Under the pieces are notes generated by a model that was given only the letters and a program-made list of their open reading frames with translations, did not search any database and was not told where the DNA came from. Position numbers and translations under genes: made by a program. From an uncultured Streptococcus sp. (GTDB taxonomy: Bacteria > Bacillota > Bacilli > Lactobacillales > Aerococcaceae): 5,421 bases of DNA. Positions 1 through 5,292 of this stretch are shown here, one piece after another (the first letter of the stretch is position 1; each line of letters starts with the position of its first letter). Location: contig CAJZJY010000081.1 of assembly GCA_916050055.1 (NCBI GenBank), positions 1 to 5,421 of the forward strand. The letters are read 5' to 3'.

Positions 1-7
1 AAAGGAG
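1..7 (+). promoter_or_regulatory. Shine-Dalgarno site of the flavoprotein gene
   Basis: AAAGGAG ends 7 bases before the ATG at 15. This is strong and well spaced, and it fixes the start. The promoter lies to the left of the window. Confidence 0.85.
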
Positions 8-14
8 AGCGAAA

Positions 15-1520
15 ATGAAAAAAGGTCTTTTAGCTAGTTTAGCTATTTCATCAGTTCTATTATTATCAGCTTGCGGAAATAATAGTTCTAAAACTTCAAC
101 TACAGCTCAAGAAACAACAACTGCTGAAGCTGTAGCAAGTGCATCTGCTCAAAAATATGCAGATCCTTCAACATTAAAAGATAGCTATGATGTTATCATC
201 GTAGGTTCTGGTGGTGCTGGCCTATCAGCTGCCATTCAAGCGAAAGAAGCTGGTTTAAATCCAGTTATCTTAGAAAAAATGCCAACTGCCGGAGGAAATA
301 CAACAAAATCTTCTGCTGGTATGAACGCATCTCAAACGAAATTCCAAGAAAAAGAAGGAATTAAAGACTCTAATGATAAATTCTACGAAGAATCACTAAA
401 AGGTGGTAAAGGTACAAATAATCCTGAATTATTACGTTACTTAGTAGACAACTCAGCAAGTGCAATTGACTGGTTAGATTCAATGGGAATCACACTTAGC
501 AACTTAACAACTACTGGTGGTATGAGCGTAAAACGTACTCACCGTCCAGCAGATGGTTCGGCTGTAGGGGAATACTTAGTGAATGGATTATTACGTAACG
601 TTTCTGAACGTGAAATTCCATTATTTGTAAATGCAGACGTAACTAAAGTAAACGAAAAAGACGGTAAAGTAACTGGTGTTAACGTTACTATCGATGGCAA
701 AGAAAAAACAATCTCTGCTAAAGCTGTTGTCTTAACAACTGGTGGTTTCGGTGCCAACATGGAAATGGTAACTGAATACAACCCTGCTTTAAACGGATTC
801 GTTACAACAAACCAAAAAGGTTCAACTGGTGACGGTATTCAATTAGCAAAAGAATTAGGCGCTGCAACTGTTGACATGAAAGAAATCCAAATTCACCCAA
901 CTGTAGAACAATCAACTTCAACATTGATTTCTGAATCAGTTCGTGGTGAAGGGGCTATCCTTGTGAACCAAGAAGGTAAACGTTTCTACAATGAAATGGA
1001 AACTCGTGATAAAGTATCACAACAAATCATTGGATTAAAAGAAAAATATGCTTACTTAATCTTTGACTCAGCTTTAACTGAACGTGCAAAAGCTGTTAAA
1101 TTCTATGAAAAACGTGGATTAGTGAAGAAAGCTGACACAATTGAAGCTCTTGCAAAAGAAATTGATGTTCCAGCAGACACTTTAAAAGCAACACTAGAAA
1201 CTTGGAACAAAGCTGTTGCGGATAAGAACGATGCTGAATTTGGTCGTAAAACAGCAATGGATCATGACTTATCAAAAGGACCATACTATGCTATTAAAAT
1301 CGCACCTGGTATCCACCACACAATGGGCGGTTTGAAGATCAACACAAACACACAAGTTCTTAAAGAAGATGGTTCTGTAATCAAAGGCTTATACGCAGCT
1401 GGTGAGGTTACAGGTGGAATCCACGGTGCAAACCGTATCGGTGGTAACGCTGTTGCCGACATCATCATCTTTGGACGTCAAGCAGGTGCGCAATCTGCTG
1501 CTTACGCAAAAGAAAACTAA
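15..1520 (+). CDS. Lipid-anchored flavocytochrome c / fumarate reductase-type flavoprotein (FAD-binding subunit)
   Basis: The 501-residue product begins with a lipoprotein signal peptide: KK, a hydrophobic core, and lipobox LSAC with the lipidated cysteine at residue 20. A Ser/Thr/Ala-rich linker (about 21-50) follows. From about 58 it is an FAD_binding_2 domain, with dinucleotide motif GSGGAG at 64-69 and Glu87 ending the second strand. The active-site set of soluble fumarate reductases is visible: His294 (QIHPT), Glu307 and Arg310 (SESVRG), Arg331 (TRDK), the His434-His435 pair (HHTMGG) and Arg474 (GANRIGGNA). From family knowledge these bind fumarate and relay the proton. The expected role is reduction of fumarate or a related enoate on the outer membrane face. 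No haem CxxCH motif and no covalent-FMN domain is present, so the electron donor must be another protein. AAAGGAG lies 7 bases before ATG. Fumarate as substrate is inferred; urocanate or another acrylate is possible. Confidence 0.93.
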   Translation: MKKGLLASLAISSVLLLSACGNNSSKTSTTAQETTTAEAVASASAQKYADPSTLKDSYDVIIVGSGGAGLSAAIQAKEAGLNPVILEKMPTAGGNTTKSSAGMNASQTKFQEKEGIKDSNDKFYEESLKGGKGTNNPELLRYLVDNSASAIDWLDSMGITLSNLTTTGGMSVKRTHRPADGSAVGEYLVNGLLRNVSEREIPLFVNADVTKVNEKDGKVTGVNVTIDGKEKTISAKAVVLTTGGFGANMEMVTEYNPALNGFVTTNQKGSTGDGIQLAKELGAATVDMKEIQIHPTVEQSTSTLISESVRGEGAILVNQEGKRFYNEMETRDKVSQQIIGLKEKYAYLIFDSALTERAKAVKFYEKRGLVKKADTIEALAKEIDVPADTLKATLETWNKAVADKNDAEFGRKTAMDHDLSKGPYYAIKIAPGIHHTMGGLKINTNTQVLKEDGSVIKGLYAAGEVTGGIHGANRIGGNAVADIIIFGRQAGAQSAAYAKEN

Positions 1521-1544
1521 TTAATTTCCAATTGACCAAAAAAT

Positions 1545-1585
1545 AAACTCTGAAGTCTCGGCTTCAGAGTTTTCTTTTTGTTTTA
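1545..1585 (+). terminator. Bidirectional rho-independent terminator between the flavoprotein and HTH genes
   Basis: An 11-bp perfect stem pairs 1545-1555 with 1562-1572 around a 6-base loop (TCTCGG). On the plus strand a T-rich tail follows (TTTTCTTTTTG and onward), ending the flavoprotein transcript. On the minus strand the tail reads TTTATTTTTT, so the same hairpin can end the convergent HTH gene, whose stop lies at 1598-1600. Confidence 0.88.
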
Positions 1586-1597
1586 TTTTAACGGGCC

Positions 1598-1828
1598 CTA
1601 GTCCTCATCCTTAATATCAATATCTTCCGGAATCGGTTCGTCCAAGTACTTTTGATATTCTTCCAAAAGTCGTTCGCGTTGTTTTAAGAAGAAGTCGAAC
1701 TGCGCACTGTTTAACAGTAACTCACCATCCACTTCCACCGTCTTCACTTGTTTCGTTTGAATTAAATGCATGAGATATCCTAAGTCGATTTCCAGATTCT
1801 CTGCAGTTTGTTGTACGGTATAATACAT
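1598..1828 (-). CDS. Small excisionase/MerR-like helix-turn-helix protein
   Basis: A 76-residue protein starting MYYTVQQTAENLEI. Residues 3-50 follow the HTH_17/excisionase layout: an YTVQQTAENL helix, a recognition helix around DLGYLMHLIQTKQV, a short hairpin wing (KTVEVDGELLL), then a helix (SAQFDFFLKQRERLLEEYQ). The tail is strongly acidic (DEPIPEDIDIKDED). A winged-helix DNA-binding protein is the best reading; the target is unknown. An upstream in-frame ATG at 1882 would give 94 residues. It lacks a ribosome site and lies inside the flavodoxin terminator stem region. The ATG at 1828 has GGAGG five bases before it and opens the conserved domain. The neighbour upstream on the same strand is flavodoxin. 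No integrase or phage gene is in view, so an excisionase role is not implied. Confidence 0.75.
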   Translation of the reverse strand: MYYTVQQTAENLEIDLGYLMHLIQTKQVKTVEVDGELLLNSAQFDFFLKQRERLLEEYQKYLDEPIPEDIDIKDED

Positions 1829-1833
1829 CTTTT

Positions 1834-1838
1834 CCTCC
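1834..1838 (-). promoter_or_regulatory. Shine-Dalgarno site that fixes the HTH gene start
   Basis: On the minus strand GGAGG is followed by AAAAG and then ATG (1828). It sits immediately downstream of the T-run of the flavodoxin terminator, so there is no room for a promoter between terminator and ribosome site. Confidence 0.7.
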
Positions 1839-1840
1839 AA

Positions 1841-1877
1841 TAAAAAAGCTACCCTAAACAAATGGTCTAAGGTAGCT
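1841..1877 (-). terminator. Rho-independent terminator after flavodoxin, upstream of the HTH gene
   Basis: On the minus strand AGCTACC (1877-1871) pairs with GGTAGCT (1853-1847) around a 17-base loop, and TTTTTTA follows. The flavodoxin stop is at 1889-1891. The stem is only 7 bp, with a large loop that may fold a little further, so termination is probably partial. Read-through would express the HTH gene. Confidence 0.7.
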
Positions 1878-1888
1878 AACATTTATCA

Positions 1889-2335
1889 TTATGCTAAAGC
1901 GTCAACAAGGCTTTGCGCGAAAGCTTGGATATGTTCGATATCTTCTGCTTCAGCGTTTAAGTCTACTAAGACATTTTCAGCACCTTTTTTGGCACCTGTT
2001 TTTGCAAATTGCGCATCAAAATCTAATACTGATTGGCAGAACTTATCATAGAAAGTATCTCCTGAACCAAGCGCTCCATATACTTTTCCTGTTAAATCCT
2101 CTTCCTCTAATTCTTCATAGAAGTCGACGATTTCATCAGGTAAGTCGCCATCTGTTCCGTAAGTATAAGTTGCGACAACATTAATATCATAATTATGGAA
2201 TTCGCTTGCTTGCGCTGAAGTACATTCTTTCATATCCACTTCTACGCCACGCTCTTCTAATGCTTCTGCTAAAATATCTGCAATCTCTTCTGTATTTCCT
2301 GTTAAACTAGCATATACGATCAATGCTGTTGCCAT
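1889..2335 (-). CDS. Short-chain flavodoxin
   Basis: The 148-residue size is typical of short-chain flavodoxins: cytosolic FMN proteins that carry one or two electrons at low potential. The fold is readable. Strand 1 is ATALIVYAS, followed by the phosphate loop SLTGNTE (10-16). The first isoalloxazine loop lies around TYTYGTDGDLP (56-66), where an aromatic Tyr can stack on FMN. The second loop is GSGDTFYDKFC (90-100). The protein is very acidic, as usual for flavodoxins. An in-frame ATG eight codons upstream (2359) is rejected. It has no ribosome site and would lie at the very 5' end of the message predicted from the promoter at 2367-2395. The chosen ATG is preceded by AAAGAGAG. The redox partner is not in the window; the surface flavoprotein nearby sits across the membrane and is an unlikely direct partner. 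Confidence 0.93.
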   Translation of the reverse strand: MATALIVYASLTGNTEEIADILAEALEERGVEVDMKECTSAQASEFHNYDINVVATYTYGTDGDLPDEIVDFYEELEEEDLTGKVYGALGSGDTFYDKFCQSVLDFDAQFAKTGAKKGAENVLVDLNAEAEDIEHIQAFAQSLVDALA

Positions 2336-2366
2336 AATACCACTCTCTTTCTCATTCAATAAGAAG

Positions 2367-2395
2367 ATTATAACAAATCCACCAAACTCCGTCTA
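2367..2395 (-). promoter_or_regulatory. Predicted sigma-70/sigma-A promoter of flavodoxin
   Basis: On the minus strand, TAGACG (2395-2390; 4 of 6 consensus bases) is followed after 17 bases by a perfect TATAAT (2372-2367). Transcription should begin near 2360, giving a leader of about 25 bases before the ATG at 2335. Confidence 0.72.
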
Positions 2396-2500
2396 TTGTT
2401 TGTGATTAAAATCCTACAGGGCCTTAGTTCCATTCTTAAAATGCTACAAAAAATATGTGAGCAGCACTCATTACATCTTTGCACCGGTCCATTCCACGAA

Positions 2501-2720
2501 GGCGGATATGTACTGAATCAATTCTTGGACCTTACGGATTTTATCATCACCATAATAGGGAATAATATCCAAGATGAATTAGTAGGAGTTTGAGCTTGCT
2601 CATTACTCCTACTTTGAAAATTGGAAGATGAGAGACGAAGGCTCGAATCGGTATCCTATTATGGTAATGATAAAAATGATCCGTAAGGATCCTACAGAAT
2701 TGATTTAAGCACTATCCACC
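2501..2720. repeat. Long imperfect inverted repeat (about 220 bp) with a nested central hairpin
   Basis: The left arm (2501-2559) is the reverse complement of the right arm (2655-2720), with a few mismatches and small bulges. The best blocks are 2539-2559 with 2655-2675 (one mismatch), 2530-2538 with 2680-2688 (perfect 9 bp) and 2516-2524 with 2697-2705 (perfect 9 bp). Beyond these the pairing weakens but continues to GGCGGATA against TATCCACC. The 95-base centre holds its own hairpin: 2581-2589 pairs perfectly with 2605-2613, continuing with TGAGC/GCTCA inside. Either strand as RNA would form a rod of about 50 base pairs plus an apical stem. Nature unknown: a miniature transposable element, a remnant of one, or a structured RNA. 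No clear target-site duplication was seen. Confidence 0.85.
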
Positions 2721-2744
2721 GAGTTTTTAGGTATACTTTATCTG

Positions 2745-2773
2745 TTGCACCCCCTTTTCAAAACCATTACTAT
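2745..2773 (+). promoter_or_regulatory. Possible promoter of the cation transporter gene
   Basis: TTGCAC (2745-2750), a 17-base spacer, then TACTAT (2768-2773); the -10 is 4 of 6. An overlapping TATAAG lies at 2771-2776 and a separate TATACT at 2732-2737, but both lack a good -35. Start would be near 2780, leaving the palindrome outside the message. Confidence 0.35.
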
Positions 2774-2792
2774 AAGAAACGAATTTATTTTT

Positions 2793-2797
2793 AGGAG
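2793..2797 (+). promoter_or_regulatory. Shine-Dalgarno site that implies a TTG start for the transporter
   Basis: AGGAG directly abuts an in-frame ATG at 2798, which leaves no spacer. The next possible start in frame is TTG at 2807, nine bases beyond AGGAG, a workable spacing. The ribosome site therefore argues for the TTG. Confidence 0.6.
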
Positions 2798-2806
2798 ATG
2801 ACTACT

Positions 2807-3682
2807 TTGCCATTATCTGCAACCGAGCGCCTTAAACAAGCTGAGCGCGGAGCCATTTTAAGTATCGGCACCTACATCTTTTTATCTACTACAAAACTCA
2901 TTGTCGGAAAGACCTTTAATTCGGAAGCACTCTTTGCCGATGGTTGGAATAACTTTACAGACGTAATTTCCTCCATCCTAGTATTCGTGGGATTACGCTT
3001 ATCGCAAAAACCAAGCGATGAAAACCACCCTTACGGACACTGGAAATTCGAAACGATCGCCAGCCTTGCAACTTCATTTATTATGTTCTTTATCGGGATT
3101 GAAGTCGTTCGCAATGCATTTCAAGAATTCCTCAATCCAGTAACAGAAGCTCCATCACTCATTTCTTCCATCGTTGGATTCTTCTCAGGGGTAATTATGA
3201 TTGGTGTGTACTTCTACAATAAAAACTTAGCAGCACGTATTCAGTCTCTTGGTCTTAAAGCAACCGCCAAAGACAACTTAAGCGATGCGATGACGAGTTT
3301 CTTGACGGCCTTAGCGGTATTATTCGCTTCCCTCGGGCTACATTGGCTCGATAATATCATGGCCTTCGTAGTCGGTCTTTTAATTGTTCGCACAGCCTTT
3401 GAAGTGTTTATCGAAAGTGCATTTCAACTGACAGATGGATTCGACCAGACCGAATTGGATAATTATATCCCCGTTATCTTACGACATCCTGAAGTGAAAG
3501 ATATTTGTGAAATTAAAGCGCGTCGATACGGATCAAATGTCTATATCGATTTAACCGTTTGTATGGATAAAGACCTATCCGTCTATAAGAGTCACCAAAT
3601 TACTGAATTTATAGAAAAAGAACTCTATGATGAGTTTGCTATTTCCTTTATCGATATCCACGTAGAACCTTATCAATTCTAA
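2807..3682 (+). CDS. Cation diffusion facilitator transporter, probable Mn(II) exporter (MntE-like)
   Basis: The product is 291 residues from TTG at 2807, or 294 from ATG at 2798, which abuts its own AGGAG and is less likely. Layout is the CDF family's: about six membrane helices over the first 200 residues, then a cytosolic metal-sensing domain (from about 213) ending in FIDIHVEP. The HPYGHWKFE signature lies at 74-82, counting from TTG. Metal site A reads Asn48-x3-Asp52 in helix 2 (NNFTD) and Asp156-x3-Asp160 in helix 5 (DNLSD). This N-D-D-D set, instead of the His-Asp sets of zinc/cobalt CzcD, is associated with Mn(II) export in streptococcal MntE. It should export divalent metal in exchange for protons. 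Substrate is inferred from these four residues; Fe(II) is an alternative. No manganese or NiCo riboswitch was recognised upstream. Confidence 0.92.
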   Translation: MPLSATERLKQAERGAILSIGTYIFLSTTKLIVGKTFNSEALFADGWNNFTDVISSILVFVGLRLSQKPSDENHPYGHWKFETIASLATSFIMFFIGIEVVRNAFQEFLNPVTEAPSLISSIVGFFSGVIMIGVYFYNKNLAARIQSLGLKATAKDNLSDAMTSFLTALAVLFASLGLHWLDNIMAFVVGLLIVRTAFEVFIESAFQLTDGFDQTELDNYIPVILRHPEVKDICEIKARRYGSNVYIDLTVCMDKDLSVYKSHQITEFIEKELYDEFAISFIDIHVEPYQF

Positions 3683-3684
3683 CT

Positions 3685-3730
3685 AAAAATCCCAACCACT
3701 GTTTCTAGTGATTGGGATTTTTTATTATTT
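3685..3730 (+). terminator. Bidirectional terminator shared by the transporter and sortase genes
   Basis: The stem pairs 3685-3695 with 3712-3722 and, after one C/A mismatch, 3697-3700 with 3707-3710, around a 6-base loop. The plus-strand tail is a T-run ending TTTTTTATTATTT. On the minus strand TTTTTAG follows the stem. The sortase stop codon (3725-3727) lies in the T-tail, so the two convergent genes end on one compact hairpin. Confidence 0.88.
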
Positions 3731-4483
3731 AATTGTATTAAAGTTTAAGTTGAAGGCTTGCTTCACACTATCGCTCACTTCTCCAACAGGAGTCTTCGAT
3801 ACAAATTTTCCTTTGATGCAATAACGGTTTGACGCATTATAGTCATCACAAGTAATCAACGTAATCTCTGTCACACCTGGTTGGTCGTTAATGACTTCTA
3901 CTCGAGTAGGTGCAATCAATTCGACAGAAGTAGTTTCATACTCATAAACATACTCTAAATCAGTCGTATAAATTTTTTCGCCAACTTTAAGGTTTACAAG
4001 TGGGGAGAATAACAGTGTCATGTCGCCAAAGTAATTATGGCTGGCAAGAGCGTAGTTTCCTTCACCCATCTTTTGAGTAGGTTTCATCGTTCCGGCACCT
4101 GATAATAACACTTCGTTTGCTAATCCTTTATAGATTGGTAAGTTTAACTTCACACTTGGGATTGCGATTTGTCCAAGCGTTAAGAATTTTCCTTTATCGA
4201 AATTCGCTTTTAATACTTTATCTAAATCAATCGCTTCTACTTTTGAAAAATCGAACTCTGCTTCTTCTGCTTCGTTGGCTTTTACTTCAGCTAAAGTAAT
4301 ATTTGAAGCAGCTTCAATTTGTTGACTTTGCAAGCGAGAAAGCAAGAACGTACGAATTGGACCAGCCGCAAATAAGACCCCAGCAATAATAAATAAAATC
4401 GTTGCTAGGAAAATACGCCAGTTAAATTTCTTCTTTGGTTTCTTCGGTGTTTTTTGATTTCTTCTTTCTTCAATCTTTTCCAT
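3725..4483 (-). CDS. srtA: Class A sortase (LPXTG transpeptidase)
   Basis: A 252-residue enzyme that attaches LPXTG-type surface proteins to the cell wall. A lysine-rich cytosolic stub (1-20) is followed by one membrane helix (about 23-45), a linker with an acidic stretch (about 60-95), then the sortase barrel. Catalytic residues are in family positions: His149 (ASHNYFG), Cys212 (TLITCDD, the TLxTC motif) and Arg220 (NRYCIKGK). Length and N-terminal anchor fit class A, not class B or C; there is no C-terminal membrane helix. It follows the methyltransferase stop by only 3 bases, and its GGGGAG ribosome site lies within the last codons of that gene, so co-transcription is expected. No LPXTG substrate is encoded here, which fits a housekeeping rather than pilus-cluster sortase. 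Confidence 0.94.
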   Translation of the reverse strand: MEKIEERRNQKTPKKPKKKFNWRIFLATILFIIAGVLFAAGPIRTFLLSRLQSQQIEAASNITLAEVKANEAEEAEFDFSKVEAIDLDKVLKANFDKGKFLTLGQIAIPSVKLNLPIYKGLANEVLLSGAGTMKPTQKMGEGNYALASHNYFGDMTLLFSPLVNLKVGEKIYTTDLEYVYEYETTSVELIAPTRVEVINDQPGVTEITLITCDDYNASNRYCIKGKFVSKTPVGEVSDSVKQAFNLNFNTIK

Positions 4484-4486
4484 TTT

Positions 4487-5107
4487 CTACTCCCCTTTTT
4501 CTTTTGTACTCACAAGGATCCAATACCCTTTATCGAGTGCTATGCGTTCTACATTCCCAAAAACTTCTTGCATTTTCTTTTGCGCACTCGGAGCCCCTTG
4601 TTTTTTCTGAATCACGATGACGAGTTGCCCTTCTTCTACTAAGTGGTCGTAAGCCTCTGCTAAAATGCGATGCACGACTTCTTTCCCGGCACGAATCGGC
4701 GGATTACTAATAATTACTGAATAATCCTTCGCGTGGACATTGTCATACGTATTGCTTTCGTGAATCGTCACATTCTGAATTCCGTTCGCTTCGGCATTCC
4801 GTTTTGCTAAATCCATGGCACGTTCATTGACATCGACCATCTCCACAGACATCTCAGGATTTGCCTTTGCATAGGACAATCCCATCGGACCATAGCCGCA
4901 ACCGACATCTAGGAGTTTTCCTTTTGCAAGATGGGTTGGCACCTCATACGATTCAATCAGCAATTGGCTTCCAAAGTCAATCGTGTTTTTCGAGAACACT
5001 CCATTATCACTAGCAAATTGGAATGTGAATCCATTTAAAACATAACTAAAATGTTTTTCTTGGCTCTTACTATTCGGTTGATTTGTATAATAGTGATTTT
5101 GATTCAT
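4487..5107 (-). CDS. RsmC/YbxB-like class I SAM-dependent methyltransferase
   Basis: A 206-residue single-domain enzyme of the MTS (RsmC-type) group. Visible signatures are the GVFSKNTIDFGSQLL entry segment (36-50), SAM-binding motif I LLDVGCGYGPMG (65-76), acidic Asp92 of motif II (VDVNERA), and the NPP catalytic motif at 135-137 (ISNPPIRAG), typical of N-methyltransferases acting on guanine or adenine amino groups. It matches the short form found in Firmicutes (B. subtilis YbxB), which lacks the extra N-terminal domain of E. coli RsmC. RNA, probably rRNA, is the likely substrate; the exact base is not predictable from sequence. ATG at 5107 has AAGGAG six bases upstream. It is the first gene of an operon with the sortase. 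Confidence 0.9.
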   Translation of the reverse strand: MNQNHYYTNQPNSKSQEKHFSYVLNGFTFQFASDNGVFSKNTIDFGSQLLIESYEVPTHLAKGKLLDVGCGYGPMGLSYAKANPEMSVEMVDVNERAMDLAKRNAEANGIQNVTIHESNTYDNVHAKDYSVIISNPPIRAGKEVVHRILAEAYDHLVEEGQLVIVIQKKQGAPSAQKKMQEVFGNVERIALDKGYWILVSTKEKGE

Positions 5108-5142
5108 GAGCGTCTCCTTTTCTATTGGTCTTTGTCCATACT

Positions 5143-5170
5143 ATCATAAATATCCCTTTTTCCAAAACAA
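5143..5170 (-). promoter_or_regulatory. Predicted promoter of the methyltransferase-sortase operon
   Basis: On the minus strand TATGAT (5148-5143; 5 of 6) lies 16 bases after TTGTTT (5170-5165). The -35 overlaps the T-run of the preceding terminator. Start would be near 5136, with a leader of about 30 bases. Read-through of the terminator at 5166-5197 is a second possible source of message. Confidence 0.5.
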
Positions 5171-5197
5171 AAAAACCCGCTGTTTGGGAACAGCGGG
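5166..5197 (-). terminator. Strong rho-independent terminator of an upstream minus-strand transcript
   Basis: Nine perfect GC-rich base pairs (5176-5184 with 5189-5197) enclose a 4-base loop, CCCA on the minus strand, followed by TTTTTTTGTTTT. On the plus strand the hairpin is followed by AAAAGG with no T-run, so it works on the minus strand only. It closes the candidate small RNA or a longer transcript from the right. Confidence 0.88.
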
Positions 5198-5286
5198 AAA
5201 AGGTTAGGAGGGTTTACTAATAAAAAAATGTTGGGAGTTCATTTTTTTACTTGGGAGAAGTAAACCTTAGGTGTTTTATTGGGTAT
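5166..5286 (-). ncRNA. Candidate small RNA with repeated CCCAA/CUCC motifs
   Basis: Inferred transcript of about 120 nt between a TATAAT box (5298-5293) and the terminator (5197-5166). On the minus strand it folds into a two-tier hairpin. An outer stem of 8 bp (5266-5259 with 5218-5211) encloses a one-sided bulge and an inner perfect 10-bp stem (5249-5240 with 5230-5221), capped by the 9-base loop AACTCCCAA. CCCAA occurs four times: near the 5' end (5283-5279), in the bulge (5255-5251), in the apical loop (5235-5231) and across the terminator loop (5188-5184). A single-stranded stretch reading CTCCTAACC separates the two hairpins. This is the layout of C-rich, Shine-Dalgarno-targeting small RNAs such as LhrC and RsaE; resemblance is by design, homology is not shown. 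A leader or attenuator of the methyltransferase operon is the alternative. Confidence 0.5.
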
Positions 5287-5292
5287 GCTTAA

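Larger units (their letters stand above)
2336..2806. other. Intergenic region between flavodoxin and the cation transporter; no convincing gene
   Basis: This gap of about 470 bases separates divergently transcribed genes. It holds the flavodoxin promoter at the left, a long imperfect palindrome in the middle (2501-2720) and a weak promoter for the transporter at the right. A 65-codon open frame on the plus strand (2396-2593) runs into the palindrome and has no ribosome site or recognisable domain, so I do not call it. Nine bases, ATCCTACAG, occur in direct orientation at 2411-2419 and 2689-2697. No tRNA, T-box or metal riboswitch signature was recognised. Confidence 0.7.

Noticed and set aside
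539..1468. Three minus-strand open frames opposite the flavoprotein gene
   Set aside because: They are antisense shadows of a gene with an intact catalytic set; none has a start signal or domain.
1593..1598. GGGCCC palindrome next to the HTH stop codon
   Set aside because: Six bases only, with no surrounding symmetry; not supportable as a site.
1829..1882. Longer HTH protein starting at the ATG at 1882
   Set aside because: No ribosome site, the extra 18 residues cross the flavodoxin terminator hairpin, and they precede the conserved domain. The ATG at 1828 has a good GGAGG.
1891..2184. 97-codon open frame on the plus strand opposite flavodoxin
   Set aside because: It is antisense to a clear flavodoxin gene, is Leu/His/Arg-rich as shadow frames are, and lacks a ribosome site.
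2396..2593. 65-codon open frame on the plus strand in the intergenic gap
   Set aside because: It has no ribosome site, no recognisable motif, and half of it is the left arm of the palindrome. Its openness is likely chance.
2396..2797. T-box, NiCo or yybP-ykoY manganese riboswitch in front of the transporter
   Set aside because: No recognisable T-box core sequence, no NiCo four-way junction motifs, and no manganese-riboswitch core. The best promoter candidate also lies downstream of the structured region.
4117..4642. Plus-strand open frames opposite the sortase and methyltransferase
   Set aside because: Low-complexity Leu/Phe-rich translations, typical of the complement of Lys/Glu-rich coding sequence; no ribosome site.
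5205..5263. Eleven-codon plus-strand peptide after AGGAGG (ATG at 5228)
   Set aside because: The spacing of about 16 bases is too long, the frame lies wholly in the hairpin, and the plus strand has no supporting promoter or terminator.
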